Source of the DNA: Mycolicibacterium stellerae
GTDB lineage: Bacteria; Actinomycetota; Actinomycetes; Mycobacteriales; Mycobacteriaceae
Assembly (NCBI RefSeq): GCF_003719305.1
Contig: NZ_RARC01000015.1
Span: 1-64,000, forward strand
Reading direction: 5' to 3'
DNA: 64,000 nt
Shown here one piece after another: positions 8,007 through 16,993 of the stretch. A program made the position numbers and the translations under genes. Within the stretch, counting starts at the first letter, position 1. The number at the start of each line of letters is the position of its first letter. The notes under the pieces were generated by a model. The model saw only the letters and a program-made list of their open reading frames with translations. It was not told the origin of the DNA and ran no database searches.

Positions 8007-10436
8007 ATGAATCCCCAAGGGACCCTTCCGCTGAGTGACCTACGGGTCATCGATCTCACCGACGGGGTCGCAGGCGTCGCAGGCCGCGTGCTGGCCGACA
8101 TGGGTGCCGATGTGATCCTCGTCGAGCCGCCCGGCGGCGCAGCCACCCGCCGACAACCACCCCTTCACCGCGGACACGGCCTGCGGTTCGCCACCACGCA
8201 CAGCAACAAGCGGGGAGTTGTCATCGACCTGGACTCCGCGCAGGGGCCCGATCGGCTACTCGGCCTCATCGACGGGGCGGACCTTGTGCTCGAGTCTTAT
8301 CCGCCGGGGTACCTCGAACGGCGTGGCGTCGGACCGGACACCATGCGGGAACGCCACCCGGGTGTAGTGGTCACGTCAGTCACCGATTTCGGTCAGACCG
8401 GTCCCTACCGCGACTACACGGCGAACGACGCAGTGCTCACGGCGATGTCGTCGGCGCTGACACGGTCGGGAGCGCCCGGCCGCGAGCCGCTGCTGCCGCC
8501 GGGAGAGTTGGCTAGTCAAACAGCGGCGGTGCACGTGGCGTTCGCCGCCCTGTTGGCGGTCTATCACGCTCGCCGCACCGGGCGGGGCGACTACGTCGAC
8601 TGTTCGCTGTTCGACCTCGCCGTGCAGGATCTGGATCCGGCGCTCGGCATGGGCGGGACCGCCACGATGGGCCAGCCCCTCACTGAACTCCCGCCGGGGC
8701 GCCCCGACCGGCGGATGCTCTATCCCGTCCTTCCGTGCGCCGACGGCCACGTACGCATGTTCATCGGGTCGGCCAAACAATGGCGCGCGGTGTTCACCTG
8801 GCTGGGCGAGCCCGAGTCGCTCAGTGACCCGTCGCTTGAGCAATTCTTCACGCGCTTTCTCAACTGGGACAAGATCCGTCCCGCACTGGTGGAGTTGTTC
8901 GCCGACAAGTCGCGCGACGAGATCGTCACCTACGCCTCTGAGCAAGGCGTTGCCGTGGCGCCGTTGAGCACCCCCGCAGAGATTCTGCGCAGCGACCACG
9001 TCGAGCAGCGGCGATCGTTTCGGACGGCCGAGGTGGCGCCAGGGCTGGTGGGAGCGATCGCGAACGGATTCGTCGAGTTCGATCGCCAGCGGGCAGGCTT
9101 TCGGCACCGAGCACCCGAACCCGGGGAACACGACCACCTTCTGCAGGCCGAGACGCGTTCGCGTCGTGCGGTCGAACCCGCGCGTCCCGCCCGGCGCCCG
9201 CTGGAGGGCGTCCGCGTCCTAGATCTCGGCGTGATCGTCGTCGGCGCCGAAACCGGTCGCTCGCTGGCGGATCAGGGTGCCGACGTGATCAAGATCGAAA
9301 CCCGTGAATTCATGGACGGGGCCCGTCAATCCGACGGCCCCGACAGGTGCGGATACTCCTTCGCGCTCGGCAATCGCGGCAAGCGCAGCTTCGGGCTGAA
9401 CCTTCGTGCCAAGGCAGGCAAGGAGGTCTTCCGACAGCTGGTCGCCAAGTCCGACGTTGTGCTGACCAACTTCAAACCCGGCACCTTGGAGTCGTTGGGG
9501 TTGAGCTACCAAGAGCTGCGGTCGGTCAATCCGCGGATCATCGTCGTCGAGAGCAGTGCGTGGGGTGCCTCGGGTCCGTGGAGCAAGCGGATGGGCTACG
9601 GACCGTTGGTGCGCTCGACGATCGGACTGACCCAGTTGTGGCGCCACCCCGGCGCATCGGATGAGTTCGGAGACGATCAGTTCGGAGACGATATGACCGT
9701 CTACCCCGACCACGCCGCGGGCCGTGCCGGATCGACGGCGGTGATGGCGGCGTTGCTCGAGCGGGAGCGCACCGGTGTCGGACGCCGCATCGAACTGGCC
9801 CAAATGGACACCGTGTTCGGACAGCTCGTCACCGAATTCCTGCGCGAATCCCTTGAGCCGGGCTCGCTGGTCGCTTCCGGAAACTGCGCTGAGTTCGACG
9901 CCCCCTCAGGGCTTTACCGCTGCTCCGGTGAGGACGCCTACTGTGCGGTCGCCGTCGACGGCGACGACGAATTCGAGCGTCTGGCCGCCGCGACAGATCG
10001 ACTTGATCTGGCCACGGACCCGCGGTACAGAACAGCTGCCGATCGGGTCGCGCACCGCGACCAACTCGACGAGGCCCTCGGCGCGTGGATGGCAGGTCTG
10101 ATCCCTGTGCAGGCACAGGATCGCCTGCAGGCGGCAGGCGTCGCGGCGGGCGCAGCGGTGCACGCATCCGAATTGCCTGACAACCCGCAGTTGAACGCCC
10201 GCCGCCAGTTCGGCTCCCTCCCTCAGCCGGGATACGACGAGCCGCTGCAGGCCGAGATGGGTCCGGCGCTGTTCGAGAATATTCCCGAACCCGAGTTGCG
10301 GCCGGCTTCGCTGATGGCCGCCGACACCGTCGAGGTGTGCCGCGACATCCTGGGCATGTCCGACGCCGAGGTGGACAAGCTCGTCGCAGCCGGTGTGCTC
10401 GAAGTCCGCGAGGCCGCTACCGTCACATCGCGGTGA
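8007..10436 (+). CDS. CaiB/BaiF CoA-transferase, tandem two-domain fusion
   Basis: 809 residues, about twice the length of a class III CoA-transferase. Domain 1 covers about 9-385 (DLRVIDLTDGVAGVAGRVLA ... DMGADVILVEPPGG) and domain 2 about 398-809 (GVRVLDLGVIVVGAETGRSL ... QGADVIKIET). The family moves CoA between acids through an enzyme-bound aspartyl-CoA. A candidate nucleophilic Asp is present in both halves, D203 in SLFD and D601 in AQMD. I chose ATG 8007 because GAAGG lies 6 bases upstream; the frame is open further upstream without family similarity. The protein may activate or racemise acyl-CoA intermediates of the neighbouring beta-oxidation genes. Substrate unknown. Confidence 0.9.
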   Translation: MNPQGTLPLSDLRVIDLTDGVAGVAGRVLADMGADVILVEPPGGAATRRQPPLHRGHGLRFATTHSNKRGVVIDLDSAQGPDRLLGLIDGADLVLESYPPGYLERRGVGPDTMRERHPGVVVTSVTDFGQTGPYRDYTANDAVLTAMSSALTRSGAPGREPLLPPGELASQTAAVHVAFAALLAVYHARRTGRGDYVDCSLFDLAVQDLDPALGMGGTATMGQPLTELPPGRPDRRMLYPVLPCADGHVRMFIGSAKQWRAVFTWLGEPESLSDPSLEQFFTRFLNWDKIRPALVELFADKSRDEIVTYASEQGVAVAPLSTPAEILRSDHVEQRRSFRTAEVAPGLVGAIANGFVEFDRQRAGFRHRAPEPGEHDHLLQAETRSRRAVEPARPARRPLEGVRVLDLGVIVVGAETGRSLADQGADVIKIETREFMDGARQSDGPDRCGYSFALGNRGKRSFGLNLRAKAGKEVFRQLVAKSDVVLTNFKPGTLESLGLSYQELRSVNPRIIVVESSAWGASGPWSKRMGYGPLVRSTIGLTQLWRHPGASDEFGDDQFGDDMTVYPDHAAGRAGSTAVMAALLERERTGVGRRIELAQMDTVFGQLVTEFLRESLEPGSLVASGNCAEFDAPSGLYRCSGEDAYCAVAVDGDDEFERLAAATDRLDLATDPRYRTAADRVAHRDQLDEALGAWMAGLIPVQAQDRLQAAGVAAGAAVHASELPDNPQLNARRQFGSLPQPGYDEPLQAEMGPALFENIPEPELRPASLMAADTVEVCRDILGMSDAEVDKLVAAGVLEVREAATVTSR
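9663..9692 (+). repeat. 15-bp tandem duplication inside the CoA-transferase gene
   Basis: Bases 9663-9677 and 9678-9692 are near-identical 15-mers that differ at the first base, encoding EFGDD then QFGDD. It is a small in-frame insertion in a loop of domain 2. Confidence 0.7.
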
Positions 10437-10479
10437 TGCCGCCCCCATCGGTTCCCCCAGCGAGCGGCGGCGAGCGCCG

Positions 10480-11082
10480 TCAGCTGCCCGTGCGGGCGTG
10501 CGGGAGCCGCTTGGAATCACGATCGCGCGGGCTGAGACCGGACAGGACGAGCGCAAGCCATCGGGCGCGCGCCGCGGGCGGGTGATCGGTGGGCGCGGTG
10601 GCAAAGAGTAGATAGATGTCCGCCACACTGACGTCGGAATGCAGGTCGCCGTCGGACTGGGCGGCCTGGATGAGGGTCGTCAGGGCCGCGCTGGCGCGGT
10701 CCTCGTCGGCCTTGTTGTCGGGGATGGCGCCCAGCGCCTCGGTGGCGGCCTTCACGGCGTGGTTTGTCGCCACCTCCTCGGTGAGCCGGGTCAGGAAGGC
10801 GGTGATCTCGTCCCACGCGTTGGCCCCCGCGGCCACGCGTGCGCAGGCGGCCTCGGCGTCGTCGGCCATCTGTGCCACGAAATCCCCGACCACGGCTGCC
10901 ACCAGATCGGTCTTGGTGGGGAAGTGGCGGTACAGGGTGCCGACGGCCACTCCCGCCGCGGCGGCGATCTCGTCCATTCCGACGTCCGGACCGTGCGCCG
11001 TCACCTGGTCACGGGCGGCGGCGAGGATCTTGCTGCGGTTGCGCACCGCGTCGGCCCGCGGCGCCCGGCCTTCGGTCGTCAT
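10480..11082 (-). CDS. TetR family transcriptional regulator
   Basis: 200 residues. The N-terminal helix-turn-helix is clear at about 15-62 (RSKILAAARDQVTAHG...MDEIAAAAGVAVGTLYRHFPTKTDLV); the C-terminal helical domain would bind an unknown ligand. I chose the ATG at 11082 because GGGAGAG precedes it; the frame extends 15 codons further without similarity and would run towards the operator. The gene is divergent from the quinone-oxidoreductase-like gene at 11203, with two TGAAC-N4-GTTCA palindromes between them, so it probably represses itself and that neighbour. Confidence 0.93.
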   Translation of the reverse strand: MTTEGRAPRADAVRNRSKILAAARDQVTAHGPDVGMDEIAAAAGVAVGTLYRHFPTKTDLVAAVVGDFVAQMADDAEAACARVAAGANAWDEITAFLTRLTEEVATNHAVKAATEALGAIPDNKADEDRASAALTTLIQAAQSDGDLHSDVSVADIYLLFATAPTDHPPAARARWLALVLSGLSPRDRDSKRLPHARTGS

Positions 11083-11112
11083 CGTCTCTCCCAGATCACA
11101 CTTGCAAAAAAC

Positions 11113-11151
11113 TGAACTCAGGTTCATGATAGTTTCATGAACCGCAGTTCA
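11113..11151. promoter_or_regulatory. Tandem palindromic operator for the adjacent TetR
   Basis: Two TGAAC-N4-GTTCA palindromes, 11113-11126 and 11138-11151, lie 25 bases apart (start to start). The whole block is also an inverted repeat: 17-base arms at 11113-11129 and 11135-11151 that differ only at two internal positions, around a 5-base spacer. It lies between the divergent starts at 11082 and 11203. Position and symmetry suit binding of two TetR dimers; binding is inferred. Confidence 0.75.
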
Positions 11152-11202
11152 TCTTAATCCCCAGGGGCGCCCATCGCCCCGCGAGCGTGGAGGAAGACAA
11201 CC

Positions 11203-12165
11203 ATGAAAGCAGCGGTGTACCGCCAGAACGGCGGCCCCGAGGTGCTCAGCTTCGAGGAGATCGCCGACCCCGTGCCCGGCGACGACGAAGTGTTGATCAA
11301 GGTCGAGGCGATCAGCCTCGAGGGCGGTGACCTGCTGAACAGGCAGATGTTGCCGTTGCCGATGAGCCCCCACGTCGTCGGTTACGGCAGTGCCGGAACC
11401 GTGGTCGCCGTTGGCGCACAGGTGACCGATCTGCGGGTCGGCCAGCGGGTGAGCGCCTTCGGCGAGTACGGCTCACACGCAGAACTCCGGGCGGTGCGCG
11501 CCGACCACTGCTGGGTCCTGCCGGACGGTGCGGACGCCGCGGCGGCGGCGTGCGTGCCCGTCGCGTTCGGAACCGCTTACGAGGCGCTGTTCGAGCAGGC
11601 GAACGTCACCGCAGACAGCACGGTGCTGGTGCAGGGCGCCGGTGGAGGTGTTGGCCTGGCCGCGGTGCAGCTGGCCGCCAAGGCCGGTGCGCGGGTGATC
11701 GGAACGGCTTCCAGCCGCGAGCAGCTCGACGCGCTTCGGCGGTTCGGCCTCACCGACGGCATCGACTACCGCACCGAGGACGTGCGACAGCGCGTCCTCG
11801 AGCTCACTGACGGCGTCGGCGTCGACTTGGCGGTCGATCCCGTCGGCGGTCCCATGACGCAGGAGCTGGTCCTGGCGACGCGCCACGGTGGCCACGTGAT
11901 CCTGCTCGGCGGTTCGGCCGGCGCACCCACGACGATCGATGCGACCACACTGCCCCGCGGCAACCGCACCCTGAGCGGTTTCATGCTCAGCGGAATGTTC
12001 GGCACGCCTCGCGTTCATGGCTACGTCGCCGAACTCATCGGCCGGGTCGCCGACGGCGAACTCGAGGTGGTCATCGACCGGGCGTTCCCGCTGTCCGCAG
12101 CCGTCGACGCACACCGCTACGCCGAGCAGCGCGGTCGCATCGGTCGCGTGGTGATGGTGCCGTAG
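11203..12165 (+). CDS. Quinone-oxidoreductase-like medium-chain dehydrogenase
   Basis: 320 residues. Zinc-independent NADPH:quinone oxidoreductase / alcohol dehydrogenase-like protein. The GroES-like N-terminal half (MKAAVYRQNGGPEVLSFEEI) is followed by a Rossmann domain with the cofactor loop GAGGGVG at 145-151. No catalytic zinc Cys/His set is evident, which fits the QOR group that reduces quinones or enones with NADPH. The start has GAGGAAG upstream. It is divergent from the TetR gene, and the operator between them suggests substrate induction. A hairpin follows the stop. Confidence 0.9.
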   Translation: MKAAVYRQNGGPEVLSFEEIADPVPGDDEVLIKVEAISLEGGDLLNRQMLPLPMSPHVVGYGSAGTVVAVGAQVTDLRVGQRVSAFGEYGSHAELRAVRADHCWVLPDGADAAAAACVPVAFGTAYEALFEQANVTADSTVLVQGAGGGVGLAAVQLAAKAGARVIGTASSREQLDALRRFGLTDGIDYRTEDVRQRVLELTDGVGVDLAVDPVGGPMTQELVLATRHGGHVILLGGSAGAPTTIDATTLPRGNRTLSGFMLSGMFGTPRVHGYVAELIGRVADGELEVVIDRAFPLSAAVDAHRYAEQRGRIGRVVMVP

Positions 12166-12176
12166 CAGTTCCAGTC

Positions 12177-12200
12177 CGGCGACGACGACCGTCGTCGCCG
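12177..12200 (+). terminator. Perfect hairpin after the QOR gene
   Basis: A perfect 10-bp stem (arms 12177-12186 and 12191-12200) with a 4-base loop lies 12 bases after the stop codon. There is no U-tract, as in many mycobacterial hairpin terminators, so it may terminate transcription or only cap a transcript before the next gene at 12223. Confidence 0.5.
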
Positions 12201-12222
12201 CCCAACCAAGGAAGGCAGAACA

Positions 12223-12672
12223 ATGGCGTTGCCCATGCAGACCCGAACAGATGAAGAAACCAGCATCAGCGCGGTGACCGTCGACATCCCCATCGACGCC
12301 AGCGCAGAGTTCACCTGGGATGTCATCCGCGACATCTATGCGGTGAACACCCGACTCATCCCAGGCTTCGCGGTTGCCGTCGAAAAGGGTCCGAACAGCA
12401 GAATCGTGACTTTCGTCGATGGCATGAAGGTCACCGAGCGCATCGTCGAAGTCGACGACGACGCTCGACGCATGGTCTACCAAGTGATCGACGGTCCCGT
12501 GACGCACCACCAGGGCAGCCAGGTCGTGCGCGAGGACGACGCGGGTGTCCATCTCGTGTGGACGACGGAGTTCGCCCCCGCATCGCTTCTCGATCTCACC
12601 AGCAGGAGCATGGAGGTCGCCGCGGAACTCATGAAGACGACGATCGACACCGCGTACGCCAACCAGCGATGA
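12223..12672 (+). CDS. SRPBCC (START/polyketide-cyclase-like) protein
   Basis: 149 residues. The pattern of a first strand and helix (AVTVDIPIDASAEFTWDVIRDI), several strands (RIVTFVDGMKVTERIVEVDD, VHLVWTTEFAP) and a long C-terminal helix (SRSMEVAAELMKTTIDTAYANQ) is that of the helix-grip SRPBCC fold, which holds hydrophobic ligands. AAGGAAGG precedes the ATG. It may share a transcript with the QOR gene 57 bases upstream, though a hairpin lies between them. The ligand is not deducible; a role in handling the imported substrate is possible. Confidence 0.8.
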   Translation: MALPMQTRTDEETSISAVTVDIPIDASAEFTWDVIRDIYAVNTRLIPGFAVAVEKGPNSRIVTFVDGMKVTERIVEVDDDARRMVYQVIDGPVTHHQGSQVVREDDAGVHLVWTTEFAPASLLDLTSRSMEVAAELMKTTIDTAYANQR

Positions 12673-12847
12673 GCTGTGTCGACCACTGAGCGATTCCGAG
12701 TAACGATCGCTGACTCTGTGTGGTCGCGGGCGGCGGTGGCCGGCACGCCGAGCTAGATCTCGCGAAGGACGCGGAACCCCGAATGCAAGAAAGGCGATCG
12801 CACAGCAACATCTGGCAGCTGCTCGAAGGTCAATTCCGCCAGCGTTT

Positions 12848-13639
12848 GTGCGGTCCGAGATCACACCGAGAGGCATGCGACGCTTCGCCGGCCGACGATC
12901 GTTTCCGGTGCGGCGTACCCACAATAGAATTGCGACCGAACGCCATGGACGGACAGAGGCGGTGCACTGGTTGGGTAAGAAGGACGACATCCTGGCACCC
13001 GACCATGGAGATTCCGTAGGCCCGTATTACGACGAACGTGCCGCGCTGATCACTGCGGCCGAAGAGGTGCTCGCGCGCGGCGGGTGGTGGGGTTTCAAAG
13101 TTGAGAGTGTGCTCAGACAAGCGCGTTTGTCGACTCGGAGTTTCTATCGCCAGTTCGAGACGAAGGACGATCTGCTAGCAGCGGTACTCGAACGCCATCT
13201 GCTGCGGATTGCGGTCGCCGTAGAAGGGATCATCGACACGACGTCACCGATCCAAGAACGCCTCTGGCAGTACGTCAACGCCTTGATCGCGTGGGGTTTC
13301 GACCGTGAGTTCGCCAAGCCCGCAGCGCTTTTCGCCGCTTCATTACGAGGTCTAAGACCTCAGCACGCAGAGCAGGTCGAACGTTGCCTTAGCGCGTTGA
13401 CGGCCCCACTGGTCGAGGTCTTGGTAGAGGGAAGGCGACACAACGTCATCACGACGGACGACCCACCAGGGGATGCGAGGATAGTGCTCGTCCTAATCGG
13501 CTCAGCGCTTTACGACGGGCCTGCCACCGACGACGAAGCAATCCGAGAGCACCTTGGACGCGTAGTCGTCCCATTCATTGCGCGTTCGTTCGGCGTCGAC
13601 GTGCCGGCGTCCGGCCTTCCCGCGCTGTTGACCAAGTAG
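12848..13639 (+). CDS. TetR family transcriptional regulator (GWWGFKVE type)
   Basis: Up to 263 residues. The helix-turn-helix lies at about residues 65-112 of the longest frame (ERAALITAAEEVLARGGWWG, SVLRQARLSTRSFYRQFETK) and the rest is the helical ligand domain. The start is uncertain. A TAGAAT hexamer at 12925-12930 could be a -10 box, which would favour the in-frame GTG 12962 or TTG 12971; sequence before that is Arg-rich and looks non-coding. It is close to the TetR at 33858-34583, with GWWGFKVE, VLRQA and LSTRSFYR shared. It is followed 23 bases later by a convergent alcohol dehydrogenase gene. Confidence 0.85.
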   Translation: MRSEITPRGMRRFAGRRSFPVRRTHNRIATERHGRTEAVHWLGKKDDILAPDHGDSVGPYYDERAALITAAEEVLARGGWWGFKVESVLRQARLSTRSFYRQFETKDDLLAAVLERHLLRIAVAVEGIIDTTSPIQERLWQYVNALIAWGFDREFAKPAALFAASLRGLRPQHAEQVERCLSALTAPLVEVLVEGRRHNVITTDDPPGDARIVLVLIGSALYDGPATDDEAIREHLGRVVVPFIARSFGVDVPASGLPALLTK

Positions 13640-13662
13640 TGGTCGGCTTCAGGACAGTGCAC

Positions 13663-14697
13663 TCACGGCTTGATGATCACCTTGAGCGCGCTGCGGTCAC
13701 TCATCGCGCGGTAGCCGTCCGGGACGTCACGCAGTGGTACGAGACGGTCGAACACGCGGCCCGGATCGATCGTGCCGTCGAGGATGTCGGGCATGAGAGT
13801 GTCGATGTAGGCCCGGGCGGGGGCGGCGCCGCCGGTCAAGGTGATGTTGCGCGCAAACGAGCGCAAGCCCATCGGTACCTGCTTGTACTGGGAGACCCCC
13901 AATCGGCTGACCACACCTCCGGCGCGAGCCACCCGGAGCGAGGTGTCGATCGACACCTCGGTGCCGACGCACTCGATGACGGCATGCGTGCCATCGCCGC
14001 GCGTCAGCTGGCGCACCATCTCGACGCCCTCGGGGCCGCGTTCGGCGACGACGTCGGTCGCCCCGAAATCACGACCTAGATCGGTGCGGTCGGTGTGGCG
14101 GCCCATCAGAATGATCTGCTCGGCACCGAGGCGCTTGGCGGCGAGTACGGCGCACAGCCCCACCGCGCCATCACCAATCACGGTGACCGAACGTCCGGGC
14201 TGGACCCGAGCGGTCACGGCACCGTGATGGCCGGTGCAGAACACGTCCGACAGCGTCAACAGTGAGGGCAGCACGGCCGAATCCGTCGAGACCGGCAGTT
14301 TGACCATGGTGCCCTGCGCCTGCGGTACCCGCACTGCCTCACCCTGGCCGGCGTCGGCGCCCTCCGTGCCCCACACGCCGCCCTGCCGACAGGAGGTGTG
14401 CAGACCTTCCTGGCAGAAATCGCACGAATTGTCTGACCACAGGAAGGGGATGACCACCAAGTCGCCCCGCTGAAAGCCGACCACCTCGCTGCCGATGTCC
14501 TCGACCACGCCAATAAACTCATGACCCATTCGCTGACCCTCGTCGCTGGCGGGCATCGAGCCGTAGGGCCATAGATCGCTGCCGCAGATGCACGCCAGGG
14601 TGACTCGCACGATCGCGTCCGTCGGCAGTTTGATCTCCGGGTCGGGCACGTGCTCTACCCGTACGTCTCCGGCGCCATACATCACAGTTGCTTCCAT
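13663..14697 (-). CDS. Zinc-dependent alcohol dehydrogenase
   Basis: 344 residues, medium-chain dehydrogenase. Catalytic zinc ligands are visible: C38 in ACICGSD and H59-E60 in GHE. The structural zinc loop DNSCDFCQEGLHTSC has only three Cys, with Asp at the usual first position. The Rossmann loop is VIGDGAVGLCAVLAAKRLGA. The protein would oxidise an alcohol or reduce an aldehyde with NAD(P). No strong ribosome-binding site is seen. It is convergent with the TetR gene and stands alone on this strand; it may supply an alcohol oxidation step to the catabolic cluster. Confidence 0.9.
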   Translation of the reverse strand: MEATVMYGAGDVRVEHVPDPEIKLPTDAIVRVTLACICGSDLWPYGSMPASDEGQRMGHEFIGVVEDIGSEVVGFQRGDLVVIPFLWSDNSCDFCQEGLHTSCRQGGVWGTEGADAGQGEAVRVPQAQGTMVKLPVSTDSAVLPSLLTLSDVFCTGHHGAVTARVQPGRSVTVIGDGAVGLCAVLAAKRLGAEQIILMGRHTDRTDLGRDFGATDVVAERGPEGVEMVRQLTRGDGTHAVIECVGTEVSIDTSLRVARAGGVVSRLGVSQYKQVPMGLRSFARNITLTGGAAPARAYIDTLMPDILDGTIDPGRVFDRLVPLRDVPDGYRAMSDRSALKVIIKP

Positions 14698-15096
14698 GAT
14701 GGTCAGTCAACACTTCGTCAACGGTGCTGGGAACTCCTTGAAGCACGTGAAAGTTGCATTCTCCGTCCCGGGGTCGATGGAATGCGTTCTGTGCCGCCCC
14801 AATTGGCGGCCACGCCGATCGACGTGGTCCGCCGACGCCGGACAGGTAGCGCGGAGTCCGTGGGTGCCCAGCGAAAGGTGCACTGGCACAGGGTGCGTCG
14901 GCTGACACCCTCGGTGAGCGCGGCAGAACCGGTCAACGTCGGGCCGTTCGAGAGAACGCCCTTTTCAGTCGCGGACCTACCAATAGCAGCGAAATACGTC
15001 GACGCTCTTGTTTGGCGACTCCGAAAGTGAGTGAGTGGTGGTTAACCGACCGGCAGGTTGGGCGCCACCGCTTCCAACTGCGAAAGGTAGGCGAGC
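14698..15096. other. Intergenic region without a recognised gene
   Basis: About 400 bases between divergent genes. Short frames exist but none resembles a protein or has a good ribosome-binding site. An 8-bp palindrome GGTTAACC lies at 15040-15047, 50 bases before the mcr-like start, and a GCATTC/GAATGC pair at 14756-14785. It should hold both promoters; no convincing -35/-10 pair was identified. Confidence 0.5.
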
Positions 15097-16203
15097 ATGC
15101 CGGGCCCGCTTCTAGGATTGCGCGTGGTCGAGCTGGCCGGCATCGGACCTGGACCGCACGCGGCAATGGTCCTAGGTGACCTCGGTGCCGACGTGGTGCG
15201 CGTTGAACGACCCAACGGCGGTGGCGGCTCCGTTGGCGATCGGGATTCGACGCTGCGCAATCGTCGTTCGGTGGCCGCCGATCTGAAGAACGACGAAGGC
15301 CGCAAGCTGGCGCTGGCTTTGATCTCAAAAGCCGACGTCCTGATCGAGGGCTACCGTCCCGGTGTCACCGAGCGCCTTGGGCTCGGTCCGGAGGACTGCG
15401 CGAAGGTCAACGATCGTCTGATTTACGCCCGTATGACGGGGTGGGGTCAGGACGGGCCGCGGGCATTGCAAGCCGGCCACGACATCAACTACATCTCTCT
15501 GAACGGCCTGTTGCATGCCATCGGCCGCAAGGACGACAAGCCGGTACCGCCCCTGAACCTCGCCGGTGATTACGGTGGCGGCTCGATGTTCCTCCTCGTC
15601 GGCATCCTGGCCGCGCTGTGGGAGCGGCAGACGTCCGGTAAGGGGCAAGTGGTCGATGCCGCGATGATCGACGGTTCGAGCGTCCTCATTCAGATGATGT
15701 GGGGAATGCGCGCAACGGGAATGTGGAGCGACGTGCGCGGCACGAACCTGCTCGACACCGGAGCGCCGTATTACGACACCTACGAGACGTCCGACGGCAA
15801 GTACGTCGCGGTCGGCGCCATCGAGCCTCAGTTCTACGCGCAATTGCTCGAGGGCCTCGGGTTGGACCCGACGACACTGCCCGACCAGAACGACGTCAGT
15901 CGTTGGCCCGAACTGCGCAAGACCTTGACCGACGCCTTTCTCGCGCACGACCGCAGCCACTGGGCCAAGACGTTCGAGGGCACCGACGCGTGCGTCACCC
16001 CCGTGCTCAGCTTCGCCGAAGTCGAAACCGAACCGCACATCACTGAACGCGGCACCTTCTTCTACGACGGGGACAATCTCGAGCCGATGCCCGCTCCCCG
16101 GTTCTCCCGTAGCTCACCGCCGACACCGACGCCCCCGGGAGTGCCGGGTGCCGACAACGACGCCGTACTGCGCGACTGGATGGGCGAGTCGTCCTCATCT
16201 TGA
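15097..16203 (+). CDS. mcr: Alpha-methylacyl-CoA racemase (Mcr-like)
   Basis: 368 residues, single-domain CaiB/BaiF fold. Family racemases interconvert (2R)- and (2S)-methylacyl-CoA so that methyl-branched chains can enter beta-oxidation. The catalytic pair of M. tuberculosis MCR (His126, Asp156) has counterparts here at H128 (AGHDINYISLNGLLHAIG) and D158 (NLAGDYGGGSMFLLVG). The ATG follows AAAGGTAGG. The next gene is an SDR, as with Rv1143-Rv1144 in M. tuberculosis. Its presence is the best hint that the pathway handles a 2-methyl-branched acyl-CoA. Confidence 0.92.
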   Translation: MPGPLLGLRVVELAGIGPGPHAAMVLGDLGADVVRVERPNGGGGSVGDRDSTLRNRRSVAADLKNDEGRKLALALISKADVLIEGYRPGVTERLGLGPEDCAKVNDRLIYARMTGWGQDGPRALQAGHDINYISLNGLLHAIGRKDDKPVPPLNLAGDYGGGSMFLLVGILAALWERQTSGKGQVVDAAMIDGSSVLIQMMWGMRATGMWSDVRGTNLLDTGAPYYDTYETSDGKYVAVGAIEPQFYAQLLEGLGLDPTTLPDQNDVSRWPELRKTLTDAFLAHDRSHWAKTFEGTDACVTPVLSFAEVETEPHITERGTFFYDGDNLEPMPAPRFSRSSPPTPTPPGVPGADNDAVLRDWMGESSSS

Positions 16204-16240
16204 GCGCTTCGTGTTCCGCAACAACGAAGGGAATCCAATC

Positions 16241-16993
16241 TTGGACATCAAAGACGCCGTAGCCGTTGTTACCGGCGGCGCGTCGGGCCTCGGCTTGGCG
16301 ACCGTCAAGCGGCTGCTTGACGCCGGAGCAAGCGTGGTGGTCATCGACCTCAAGGGCGAGGAAGTCATCGCCGAGCTGGGGGAGCGCGCCAAGTTCGTCG
16401 GCGCCGACGTCACCGACGAGGCGGAGGTCGCCAACGCGCTCGACGTCGCCGAGTCGCTGGGCCCGCTGCGCATCAACGTCAACTGCGCGGGCATCGGCAC
16501 CGCGATCAAGACGCTGAGCAAGAACGGCCCGTTCCCGCTCGACGAATTCAAGAAGGTGTTGGAAGTCAACTTGATTGGGACGTTCAACGTGCTGCGGCTC
16601 TCGGCCGAGCGGATCGCCAAGACCGAACCGATTGGGGAGGAGCGTGGCGTGATCATCAACACCGCGTCCGTGGCTGCGTTCGAGGGCCAGATCGGGCAGG
16701 CCGCCTATTCGGCATCCAAGGGTGGCGTTGTCGGCATGACGCTGCCGATCGCGCGCGACCTCTCGCGTGAACTGATTCGGGTCTGCACGATCGCGCCAGG
16801 ACTGTTCAAGACCCCGTTGTTGGGTGCACTGCCCGAGGAGGCGCAGCGCTCACTCGGTCAACAAGTGCCGCACCCGGCCCGCCTCGGCGATCCCGACGAG
16901 TACGGCGCGCTGGCGGTGCACATCGTGGAGAACCCGATGCTCAACGGTGAAGTGATCAGACTCGACGGCGCGATCAGGATGGCACCTCGATGA
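16241..16993 (+). CDS. SDR, 3-hydroxyacyl-CoA dehydrogenase type (HSD10-like)
   Basis: 250 residues. NAD-binding motif TGGASGLG near the N-terminus, NCAG motif, and catalytic Ser-Tyr-Lys in ASVAAFEGQIGQAAYSASK. Similar to 17-beta-HSD type 10 enzymes that oxidise 3-hydroxy-2-methylacyl-CoA. I chose TTG 16241 because GAAGGGA lies 8 bases upstream and the protein then starts right before the first strand; the frame is open to 16148 but overlaps mcr. Its TGA overlaps the hydratase ATG (ATGA). Likely works on the product of the neighbouring hydratase. Confidence 0.9.
   Translation: MDIKDAVAVVTGGASGLGLATVKRLLDAGASVVVIDLKGEEVIAELGERAKFVGADVTDEAEVANALDVAESLGPLRINVNCAGIGTAIKTLSKNGPFPLDEFKKVLEVNLIGTFNVLRLSAERIAKTEPIGEERGVIINTASVAAFEGQIGQAAYSASKGGVVGMTLPIARDLSRELIRVCTIAPGLFKTPLLGALPEEAQRSLGQQVPHPARLGDPDEYGALAVHIVENPMLNGEVIRLDGAIRMAPR

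Noticed and set aside
8376..9137. 253-codon minus-strand frame opposite the CoA-transferase
   Set aside because: Shadow of a well-supported gene; no ribosome-binding site or similarity.
11473..12990. 505-codon open frame on the minus strand
   Set aside because: It lies opposite the QOR and SRPBCC genes and spans their gap; Arg/His-rich with no family motif.
14650..15030. 126-codon frame in the gap before the racemase gene
   Set aside because: No ribosome-binding site, overlaps the alcohol dehydrogenase start, and the Arg-rich translation has no similarity.
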